From the NCBI GenBank assembly GCA_018398765.1, contig JAHBMJ010001818.1:1-15756 (forward strand): a stretch of DNA of 15,756 nucleotides. Direction: 5' to 3'. A program made the position numbers and the translations under genes. Shown in pieces: positions 1 to 9,829 of this stretch (positions within the stretch are counted from its first letter, which is position 1; every line of letters begins with the position of its first letter). The notes beneath the pieces are model-generated. The model was not told the DNA's origin. It worked only from the letters and a program-made list of their open reading frames with translations, and searched no databases. Origin of the DNA: Chromera velia. Lineage: Eukaryota > Sar > Chromeraceae.

Positions 1-1146
1 CCTCTGAACTCCTTAGAACTCCTCCACCACTCATCTACCCCATCAACCCCCCTTTCCTGTATGCTCCTTCCATCAAGCCCGAAGGAGACACGAGAATCAA
101 ACGCCCTCAGAGAACTGACCAACTGACAGACAGTGAGGTAGGCAGGCACAGGGAGGCAGATTTGGCCCTCTCGGCATCCTTCCGGCCTTACCTCTTGATC
201 TATGCACACGCATGGTCAAGAACAGCACAAAGTGGGGATCATCTTTGAGACTAAAGACTCTTAGTTCTCAATATGAGGGAAGTTTCACGGTCCAAAATTT
301 TAATTGAAGCTGTATGCACGGGGTGAAGAAGGTTTATTTACGGAAATATGTATGTACGACCCAAAACATGTACAAGTATCAAAGATAGTGACCGATCTAC
401 ATACTCACCGTTTGTCAAAAACTGTTCGTGACTACTCACAACTTTCTTTTTCCTCGTCCCCTTTCTTTCTCTTTGTTGGTTTTAAATTGTGTATTCGAGC
501 GTGTTTGCCGTAGAATCAATTCAACGTTGGTATGGCGACCCTCGACTTCCATGTGTCGGGATCTACGGATAAACGCTCTACGCAGGTGCTAGTGAAGCAA
601 GCCGGAAGACAACGACAGCCTAGACGACAGCAGGAGCAAAATAGATGCTCGATTGGATGTTGAGCTTAATTATTCAGGTTGATCTTCCCTATGTATGTCT
701 ATGTAATATATGCATGTATATGCAGTGATGAAGGTTAATCACGTATATGCACGTATGCAACAAATCTTCCACTAAAGAAAATCGACGTACTCTATGTTAT
801 GATTGAAGGGTCCTCTGACGTGGCGGCGGTGGCGGCGGGTTGGTCAACTACCTTGCATGACGCACGTAGGTCGGGATACGCACGGTACCCTTCTCCGTAG
901 GGCGCGATGTATTGGGGGAGGGTCTTCGGAAAACAAAACCTCCCCACCGCTCGCAGGTCTCCTGGGAGGGGGGGGTCTCCAAGATTTCATGCTCCCCGCC
1001 GCCCGCCAACCCTCATAGAGGGGTTATCTATAGACACCGGGGGTGATGTCTAACCTTTTCATTCTCTTGTAGTATACCAAGTTGAAAAGGTACATCACAC
1101 GCTTCTACTGACATTCTTTTGATTCCGTTGATTGTGCCCTCATCCT
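1..1146. other. Intergenic, no gene recognised
   Basis: I find no supported gene here. Open frames are short and have no coding texture or recognisable motif. Bases about 800–1020 form a local GC-rich patch with GGC/GGT and G-run tracts, unlike the AT-richer sequence around it. It could be an old repeat or a decayed regulatory segment, but nothing in the sequence decides this. Confidence 0.5.
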
Positions 1147-2328
1147 GCATCAGAAGACTTCTCTCTGTGTGCCGTTCAGGCAACCTTTACTCCCAAATGA
1201 ACGGACTGAGAGAGGATAGCGCAGCAGCAGCATGTGCATTCAACAGTCAATGCGTCTGTTTCGGATCCCAAATTATGGGTCCTTAGTAGCCGTCTGAACC
1301 ATTCACCAGGCTTTTCCTTGTAAAGCATGGAGAGTGCGTATGCGATGCCAATGGAGTTCTTTCTCCCCCGAAAAAGCATCATGCTCGTATACGGCGGAGC
1401 AAAGCCGAGATTCTCCCATTAGAACATAGAAACTGGGAAGAAAGTTGGAGAGCATCTTGCAATGAATCCCATGAAGGGTGTTACGGGAAGTTTGAAACCC
1501 AACAGCAATCGGTTCTTCGTAAACAACGGTAACTCTGTACAGATGCACGATGCCGAGACAGGCCGTCATGGCGAACCCATGACAAGCACCACCGAACTGT
1601 TCTGCACATGTGTAGAAAACGCAAAGAAGCCTGGAGTGTTTGTGATTTAGGAGGGATTCAAAAGGAAGGTGCGCATTATCTAGGTGGATGGTTTGAATCT
1701 GACCCTTCTCAAAACTATTAAAACCAAATACATATCCCCTGTTCTTGCCCTAGCGTTCTGAATCAGTGGAGATTGGCTGTTCGTTGGGAGCGAAAAAGAA
1801 CCCTTGTCTACCTGGTCTCTTGAGGATGGCTTAAAAAAAATAAGCATGTCGCAAAGCATTGATGTCTATGCCGTTGCCTGCCCTACTCTAGAAAGGCGGC
1901 AAGTGGTGTATGCAGCCCACATCGACGGTTTGGTCCGAACTTAGGACTACGAGAGCGGAACTCTCGAAATTGAAATGGTTCCAGTGGAAACGATTCCACA
2001 CACTCCAGTGACCAAGCTCAACTTTCTGCGCAGAGAGCCGGAGGACCCGACCGATAGCGGTTTTGAAACGCTGCTGGCGGGCTCCACCCTAGGAAAAGGT
2101 CAAAGACCCATCGAGCTATGGAAAATGAATGAGATAGAGCCGAGACGCCTGATGAAGATCGACTGCGCCCATACTTTATGGATCCCCTTTAGCCCCACCA
2201 GCCATATGCTAACTGTGGAGTCTGGCTTGGGGGCAGCCAAGCTCTGGGATCCTCTACTTGAGAAGCACGTGATGCAGTTCCGGATGGACACAGAACCCAT
2301 TTTATGTTTATCTGGAAACTTTAATTAA
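1147..2328 (+). pseudogene. Decayed WD40-repeat protein, intronless
   Basis: One forward frame reads as a WD40 beta-propeller for about 390 codons without a frameshift, but it contains many in-frame stops: TGA at 1198, 1207 and 1759, TAA at 1321, TAG at 1420, 1651, 1681 and 1942, and a final TAA at 2326. WD-like blade ends can be read in order: SH*NIETGK near 1414, SVQMHDAETGR near 1534, RII*VDG near 1672, LSTWSLEDG near 1804, GLVRT*DYESG near 1927, IELWKMNE near 2110 and AAKLWDP near 2236. The family is a protein-interaction scaffold, and the exact member cannot be named. There is no ATG start that spans the frame, so I call it a pseudogene. Two shorter open pieces (1462–1650 and 1975–2328) are parts of it. 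Lack of introns beside heavily split genes suggests a retrocopy or a transferred gene. A live gene with unusual stop decoding is possible but less likely. Confidence 0.65.
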
Positions 2329-3327
2329 AGGGTGCAAGTAGTACGAAACAAGCGCTGCCCTATGGGTATTGCTGTGCACTAGGCCGTGTACTGCGTGCAG
2401 TGCTAATGGTCTGATTCTGAATCTGGTTGTCACCTGTAAAATCAGTGGACGTTGCCATACACGCGGCGCCTCACCCATGGGCTTACGGTCTCGTGGTAGT
2501 AAAGTGGACCTTAGAGTAGACCCTCTTTGTGGTAAACTTTCAGCTTACACTATAAGTGAATTTTAAACTATATTTTGGAAATATCATGTAATAATTGAAT
2601 CTAAGCCTTCAATTCAGGTCCAAGCGTATCACGTTAGCACTTACAACAAGCTAAATTAATGTACGCAGATTCTCTATCGATCGTTTGCTTTAACTCCTGA
2701 CTAGCCTTTGACTAACTATGTATTAAAAGACATAACGGCAGCAGTGGTTGTATCATGCATTGCCGCCTAGGGTACATATGCGGACACCAATATATCCTAC
2801 ATCCCTTAATCATTGGATTATTATCCTTCATTAGTTCCAGAATTGGCTTAAAATTTGACTATAAACCTAATTAGCTAACTAATTAGTTGTAACTCAAAGT
2901 TTTGAGTCTGGACTTTAAAATTCACCTTACATATGCACTGTTTAATTCAAAAAAATTAATTGAGAGTGTCGAACACTAAATCAGACAACACATCCGATTT
3001 TATCCGATTTAAGATCCGATTATATTAATATCATCGTATAAATCTAGGAATAAATGTGACCATCACGATGTTTGAGTCAGCTTGAGTGAGTTGAAATTAA
3101 TTATTTTTCTTAGTGCTTTAATATAGCTCGCTCTACATATAGTTTTAATACTCCACACTGCGGCAGGGGATCAAATTGTGCTTTCTCCTTAATGTTTCCA
3201 AGTTGTGTTCCAAAGAAATCACTTAATTTCTTCTTTCCCCGTTTTAAGACTCGCTTCAATAGCCTTTCCTGCCTGCGTATCTGTCTGCGGATCGATGGAT
3301 GGACGGAAGGACGAATCGATCGATCGA
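2329..3327. other. AT-rich intergenic; 3' flank of cyclophilin
   Basis: No gene is visible. Base composition falls to markedly AT-rich between about 2560 and 3160, with short palindromes such as CTAATTAG twice near 2868–2887 and three ATCCGATT copies near 2991–3020. The right end, from about 3200, is presumably the cyclophilin 3' UTR on the minus strand. It includes an ATCG tetranucleotide run at about 3315–3328 that directly abuts the stop codon. Confidence 0.5.
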
Positions 3328-5305
3328 TCAGGAAAGCTGTCCGCAGTCGCTGATGACGACAGGCTTGGAGGTCGTGCCGCTCCGAGACCCGCACTCTTCC
3401 ATCTGCTGCACCACCGAGGCGCCATCTTTCACCTCGCCAAAAACCACGTGCTGCATGAGGGGGAAGGGGGGAAGACGGAAGGGAAGCTGTACCGACAGCA
3501 TCGATCTTTACAGAATTACTGGGTAGCTAGGGGCATCAAAAGAGGAGAAGCCGTGGAAAGACAAAGGACAGCTAGGGGCATCAAAAGAGGAGAAGCCGTG
3601 GAAAGACAAGACAATGCCCTACGCGGAAAAGTTCCGGATTGGCTCGTTCAATGAGAAAATGAAAAAACGAACGAATCCGTTCTGCTTCAAGGAAAAGGAG
3701 ACGTACAGACCCCAGAGAACGAACAGGTATGGAGGAGCTGTTTCGTCCTTTTCTCTTTCGTGTGCATCCGTGCATGTGCGTAAAATCACCCAAGCTAGCG
3801 TGTCGTCTTGGTTAATGACCGTAGAAGAAGGAGCCCCCTCTTTTTGACTGACCTTCCCATCCAGCCAGGGCGTGGCTGCCACGGTGATGAAGAATTGGGA
3901 TCCGTTCTGCATGCATGCATGGATGGATGTAGGGGGGGGAAGAAAGGACGGCAGAACGTATGAGTTTCTGTGTTGTTCTAGCTTGACACAACTCCAGGCA
4001 CACACACGCCCTTTCTCTCTGATCAACGTGCCCACACCTAGCAGGTTTCTTTCCTTATTTCTCCCTTGCTAATGATCATTTCTGGATCTCAAAGAGGCGT
4101 TCACGATTCCTTTTCACGTACACACACTGTCGAAAACCGTGAGAAAAACACACAGACACAAACTCAAGCACACACATTCACTCATTCCATTCCCTTTTTT
4201 TGCTGCTCCCTGACTCCATGCACCCAGCCCTCGATTTCCCTCTCAGCACACACCGACCGTGTTCGGTCCAGCGTTGGCCATAGAGAGGAGGTATGGCTTG
4301 TCGTGCTTGACAGGAAAACCCTCGTCTGCAAATTTCCTCCCGTAGATCGACTCCCCTCCCGTGCCGTTGCCGCGGGTGAAGTCACCTCCTTGACACCTGT
4401 ATGTATGAGCAGAGAGACAGACAGAGTGTAGGCAGACAGGAAGGCAGGCAGGCATGAAGATCGGAAGGGGAGAGACATGCAGACCATCTGACAGACAGAA
4501 ACGAAAACCAAACACAAACAGGTTTCAGGGCTAAGAGGAGAGGAGAGGACTGAGCAGTCCTGGGTCTACATGCATTGAATGAAAGAGATTGTCAGGAAAG
4601 AAACTGTAAGGAATTAGGAGTCGATTGAGAGAATAACATGTGCACCCACCCAAACGTCCACGCAGTCCTGTCCTTGCAGTCTGTCTTCCGATCAAACACA
4701 CAAGGGTAGATGGAGGCACGCACACATGCAGTGGAACAACAGGCTCCCTAATCCTTCGCCCAAACTCTTTTGATGTCCGTTGATTCTATCCATTTTTGTA
4801 CACATGATAAACAATCTCACGCCCAGTGCCAGACAGACGCTTCTTCCTTCCATACGACGTACATGAATCCCGGGATGATGCGGTGGAATTTGGAGCCCTT
4901 GAAGTGAAGCGCCTTTCCCTCTGTTCCTGCGCCCTTTTCCCCTGTGCACAGCGCCCTGCAGCACATGCAGAAGAGAAGAAACGGAGATGAAAACAGCTCC
5001 ACGCAGTTCATCCGTCGAGAAGAAAACGGCAACCTCTCCCTCTCCCTCTCGCAGTTCTTTCTTTCCTCTCTTCCTTGCACAATGTCAACTTTCTGTACTC
5101 AACTGTCCCTCTCCCTTTGGGACTGCATTGCGCGTTTCTGCCTTGAGTGACGAACCGACCGGAAATTTTCTGTTGTCTTTGGCAAGAGGTCGTTGTAGAG
5201 GGTCAACACCACCCGCCCCGCCTTCTGGTTGCCGATGTCAATGTCAAAGAAGACCGACGTGCGCGCGGCTGTCGCGGCAGCAGAACGAAGGGCCGAGCTT
5301 TGCAT
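3328..5305 (-). CDS. Cyclophilin-type peptidyl-prolyl isomerase, 5 exons
   Basis: Peptidyl-prolyl cis-trans isomerase of the cyclophilin A family, a folding helper that acts on X-Pro bonds. Exons on the minus strand, in transcript order: 5160–5305, 4863–4955, 4258–4396, 3853–3906, 3328–3450. Junction phases agree throughout and give 184 residues ending at TGA 3328–3330. Family motifs appear in order: VFFDIDIG (18–25), [14 protein letters not shown] (44–57), [15 protein letters not shown] (72–86), [16 protein letters not shown] (119–134), WLDGKHVVFG (140–149). The active-site set is complete: R74, F79, M80, Q82, F132, W140, L141, H145, equivalent to human CypA R55 to H126 with an offset of 19. 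The first 17 residues have three Arg, no acidic residues and many Ala/Ser, so this could be a weak mitochondrial presequence or just a short extension. The reading frame is open further upstream, so the start at 5305 is likely but not certain. Donors are GTCGGT, GTACGT, GTCGGT and GTCAGT. Confidence 0.93.
3525..3609. repeat. Tandem duplication inside cyclophilin intron 4
   Basis: Two copies of a 40-base block beginning AGCTAGGGGCATC lie at 3525–3564 and 3570–3609, with a period of 45 bases. I see no mismatch between the 40-base cores. The pair sits wholly inside the intron between cyclophilin exons 4 and 5 (3451–3852). It is probably a recent local slippage or duplication event and is non-coding. 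Confidence 0.85.
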
Positions 5306-6024
5306 TTCCTTACGCTCTCTCTTTGTCCCTCTCTCTGTCTTTCTCCTTAATTCTCGCTCAGGTGACCTGCTAGTCAAAGAAGGCAAGGATCTGAACTTGG
5401 TCCTGAAGGCTTTCTCTTTGTGGATAATGCCCCGCCAGGTGCCCGTTTGTAGTTCTTTGAGAAGGATAAGCAGCGGCAGGTGAAAAGGTGGAAACCGACT
5501 CCTCTCGGAACAGTGCAGGTGTCTGGCGAGGTGTCTGGAGACCTCCACTGAATATCACTGAATCAGAGACGGAGACGGACTGCATGATGTATACGTGCGA
5601 ATGCATGGAGTCTGCATGACGGCCAATATTAATATAGGTGCAGATTAGGTGCAGTAGCTACAGGGCGCGCGCAAGCCGCGCGCGCCGTGCAGCCACAAAA
5701 ATGGGCGCACTGCAACAGAATCTGTTAACGTACAACTTGAGTGACTCTGTCTCTAGCTTATATACGTCGACCAAGTTGAATCTTAACTTCGTCGCCTCTA
5801 ATCTAAATGCTTGTCGTTGTGAGGATTCCGGCTGATTAAGTTTTACAGAGAGAAGCAGCCGACTCCTGTTTTTGGTGGGAGAAGAGGTACCTTGTTGAAA
5901 GAGACTGCATGCCGCTCTCTCTGATCTCGTGATAGATACGAACGATACTTGCTGACTGGTCGAAGCTCCGCTTCTCCGAGAAGTGGGAAACTTTTATATT
6001 TCTTTTCTCCCCAGTTCTTTTCTG
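5306..6024. promoter_or_regulatory. Divergent promoter region, cyclophilin / pseudophosphatase
   Basis: This is the only space between two genes that start head to head, so it must hold both 5' ends. Visible elements are four TGCATG motifs (5581, 5602, 5613, 5906), a CCAAT on the plus strand near 5623, and a perfect 9-base GC inverted repeat at 5664–5672 / 5678–5686. TGCATG-like sites are known targets of AP2-family factors in apicomplexans, but use here is inference. A pyrimidine-rich stretch ending TTCTCCCCAG at 6004–6013, just ahead of the ATG at 6025, could be the acceptor of a 5' UTR intron. No clear TATA box was found. Confidence 0.5.
5664..5686. repeat. GC-only inverted repeat in the divergent promoter
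   Basis: GGCGCGCGC and GCGCGCGCC flank a five-base loop AAGCC, a perfect 9-base-pair stem of alternating GC that could also favour Z-DNA. It sits near the midpoint between the two start codons. Confidence 0.7.
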
Positions 6025-8036
6025 ATGGATTTTAAAGACCTCCTGAAGAAGGCACGGCGCGAGCACGCCAGCCTCAGAAGTGGGGAGGGCGTCGAGATTG
6101 TCAAAGTGTCGTGCAATCAAGTGTACAACTGGCTTCAAGCACAGAATGACGTGGTGAGTTTCTATGGAGGGACAATCTTGAACACGCTGCCGCCAGACAT
6201 GAGAAGGAGCATTCACATCAGTGTGCTTCTGTATCTTTGCGTGTCTGATTCTGCATCTGTGGATTTGAGTGTTGACCGGCCAGGACGTGTGCGTCAGCTT
6301 GACTCTCTACATAGTCCAAATCTGTGTCTGGTATGAGTTCGTGTTTGTTGTTCACTCCACCCTTCTGTTTTGCTCTCTGCAGTGCCATCCGAAGTCGCTT
6401 CTTCTGGTCGATCTCAGACAGAAGGAGGCTCACCTCGCCTCCCACATCCGAAACTCTCGCAGCATCACGTGTCAGTCAGTCAGCCCGGCAAAAAGAAAGG
6501 TTGTGCGGGTGTGTTCGGTGCAGAGGAACGGCACACTCGTGCAGTCTGGCCTCATATTCGATGTCTTAACCAGTGTGAGAACAAGAAGCGTGGAGGCTAA
6601 GAACACAACCAGAATGAACTTTCAAAACAAAAAGACGGCACTGACAGACAGTCCCGTTTTTTTGAACGAACACTGAGCCCCTGCTGCTTCTTTTTGCTTC
6701 TCCTTGATTCTCGCTTCTGCCTCCTGTCTCGGTGCTGTCACAGATGAAGAGGAGGCCCGAGATGCATTCCCACCCCCGCCGCGTCCCCCGGAGGGTACTC
6801 AAGGGACAGGCACAAACCCATCGTCTTCCGGGGCCTCTACTTACTCTTCTGTGCTGGCTCCGGTCCTCTCGGAGGGGTTTCGGCAGACAGTCGTGCTGAT
6901 TGCAGAGGGCAACTGGAACCTTCCAGGGTCGGCTTTCTGTCTGTCTGTTCGGCTCTCTGTAGACTGTGTGAGAGAGGAGAAGAGGGGCTGGTGTAGAGAT
7001 AATGCATTTACTTTCATACAGATATTTGCGGCTTTCTGTGAGACTGTGTGTGAGAGAGGAGAGGGTGTTGTAGAGACAAAATTGTCGGACCACATGAACA
7101 TTCCTCTGTTCGTCGGTGTATCCATTCACGTGTCTGTTTAGTTCGTTCTAAGTGATTCAGCATTTGACTGTTGCTTCTTGAGGGGTGAACGCCGCGATCG
7201 GCCCATGTAATTGACACAGATGCTCTGCCTCTCTCTGCCCTCGCTACAAAAAGGTTCAGGAAGGCATGTGTCCATTTGACGCGTTTCCTTTCCTTCTTTC
7301 TATTGCGAAAGAAATGCGTCTGTCTGCCTGTCTGTCTGTCTGTGATGTTCTTGTGTCTTTGTTGCTTTCTTTCTTTTTGTCTGTTGTGTTCACGAGGAAA
7401 AGGAGGGAAAGAAACCACATGGCTGTCTGTCTGTCCGCAGGGAGTCGAGCGATGTGCAGAAGGCAGTGAAGATCATCAGGGTCTGTCTGTCTGTCTGTGG
7501 GTCGGGTTGGGAGAGGAAGGGTGATCTAGGGTGGTACTGAATGTACGCTGGACTCTTCAACCAACCCCTGCAGAAGCAGTTAGGAAGTTCCATCGGAACT
7601 TAGTTTCTTGGGTGGATGTTCCTGATGGGTGCCTAGAGAGAAATTGCGGCGTCGCAGGAGAGAAGACAGAAAAAAGGAAGAATACGCCTTGATCGCGAGT
7701 GAACCACCAGGATTATTTTCAGCACCTCATACCAATCTGACGCACGCAAACGAAGAGACGGGACACATATGCAATGATCTGTTCCTCGGGATCGTTCATC
7801 CTGTCTTTCTGCCTCTTTGTCTGAATGAGTCAATTAATGAAAGGAAAAGAAAAGAAACCATTTAGTCTATACCTGTCTGGCAGTCTGGCGGTTCGGGTTC
7901 CCTTCCTTCCTTTGACGCCTCGGGATTTGCAGGCCCTTCCCTTCATCTCGCCTGCCTTTCCTTCCTTCCTTCCGGTTCTTCTTTGCTTTTGTTTGCCTTG
8001 TTGACGCGCACGTGCGTGCGTGTGTGTGTGTATATA

Positions 8037-8070
<34 letters not shown>

Positions 8071-9798
8071 CATTTAATACATGTATGTGTGTTTGCAGAT
8101 GTGTCCCCACCGGATTACCCGACTCCACTACCTGGACGGGGGCTTTGCGGCCTTCTCCTCCCGTTTCCCCTTCCACTGCCTCTCCCAAGATGACGAGACA
8201 GATATCCGCAGGAGGTCCACCCGTCTGTTCGTCTGTTTGTCTGTCTATCTGTTGCCATGACTCTCTCTCTTTCTTTCTCTCTCTCTCTCTCTCTTTTTTT
8301 TTTTGGTTGGATGTGCCTTTTTACAATGGATGGGAGAAAGAGGGTTGGGACGCGGTGGTGAAATGAACGGGACGGGAAAGAATGGGAGACAAACCAAAAA
8401 AGAAAAACGGCCTATTTTCTTCTTTGAACAGTGACTAGACCGCTCTCTCACTCCACTTCCACGCATGAATAGACAGAAAGAAGAGAAAAGAAAAAATGGA
8501 CCGATCAGCGCATCCGTAGAACCATGCAGGTATCCATCCATCCCTGTGTTGCTTGATTGATTGAAGACTCGCTGTGTGGCTAAATTATCAGATCAAACGT
8601 CATGATCTCTCTCTCTCTCTCTCTCTCTCTGTTTGCAGAGCGCCTGCCTATATGGGCTACCCAGTGGAGATCCTCCCTTCACGTCTGTTCGTTGGAAATA
8701 TTTTCCAAGGGGCCAACAAAAGGGTCCTCCGGCGGCTTCAGGTGAAGAGCATTTTAGACCTGACGCCTGGGGGGATTTTGAACGGGGGCAACGGAGGAGA
8801 AGGGGCGGCGGATGATAGTGCGAGTATTGCGAGTACTGTGGCGACGGGCAGTGGCGGCGGGTGGGTGCACAGAGTGGACGATCCGAATGGGGACGACAAC
8901 GACCCTTTAGATGGGATTGGAGAGGGGGTTGAAGCACAAGGGGAGGGCAATCGGGGGCATGCAGGGACAGGGGGGGGGGAACTGGGAGAGTGCTCAGCAG
9001 AGTGGTATTTGCACTTGCCTGTGCAGAACGGGAATGCGATTATTGACATTGAAGCTGCCTTGGCTTTTTTGGATCGAGTGGACTCTGAGGGCCCTTCTGT
9101 ATTCCCGACTTTGGTATTTGATGTGGGGGGGCATGATTCAGCAGCTGTGATTGCTGCGTCGTGGCTTGTGCACAAGAAGGGTGTGTCGGCAGAAATTGCA
9201 ACGGGACTGGTGATGAAATGTAAACCGGGGGTGAGGCCCTCGGCTGTACACTTTCAGCAGTTGATGGAATTTGCAGCTCTGAAGGAGGAGAGACGGGAGA
9301 GAGAGAGACAGCGCGAGACGGCTTCAGTTTTGGGACAGAGACACAGGGAGCAGCAGGACTCTCCGCAGCACGCAGCAGCTGCCGCAGCAGCATCAGGAGG
9401 GACCAAAGAGAACGGACATCCTCCGGCTGCAGCAGCAGCGGCGGCAGCGAGTGGGGGTGAAGGAGGGGAGTCGACCTCTTTTTCTTCTTCTTCTTCTGCT
9501 TCTGCGGCTGCGTTTTCAGATCCAGAGGTTCTCTCCCTGATGCACACCCTCTGTGAGAAGTTTCCCTTCCCCTCCAGGGTCCGTCTCTCAGTTTGTTCGT
9601 GGAACTGCAGGGGGGGGGAGGGGGCCAGGAAGGGAGACTGCATTCTGTGTCCTCTTCTGTTTTTCTTTCACTGTATGTCCGTTTGTGTGTCTGTTCAGAA
9701 AGGAAGAACAAAACTAAATAAAAATTCGTCTGTTGGTAAGTAAATGGGATCGAAGGAAGGAGCACGGAGAAATTAAGAAGATACGCGTTGGTTGTGTT

Positions 9799-9829
<31 letters not shown>

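Noticed and set aside
304-513. Short plus-strand frame with a hydrophobic end
   Set aside because: Only 69 codons, with no homologous motif and no neighbouring exons in phase.
803-1018. GC-rich open frame of 71 codons
   Set aside because: Composition-driven frame; it lacks any domain signal and does not begin with ATG.
3205-3654. Long plus-strand frame of 149 codons
   Set aside because: It is antisense to cyclophilin exon 5 and intron 4, and its repeat motif is just the 45-base intronic duplication.
6566-7129. Minus-strand frame of 187 codons
   Set aside because: It is antisense to exon 3 and its introns, with no family motif and no coding texture.
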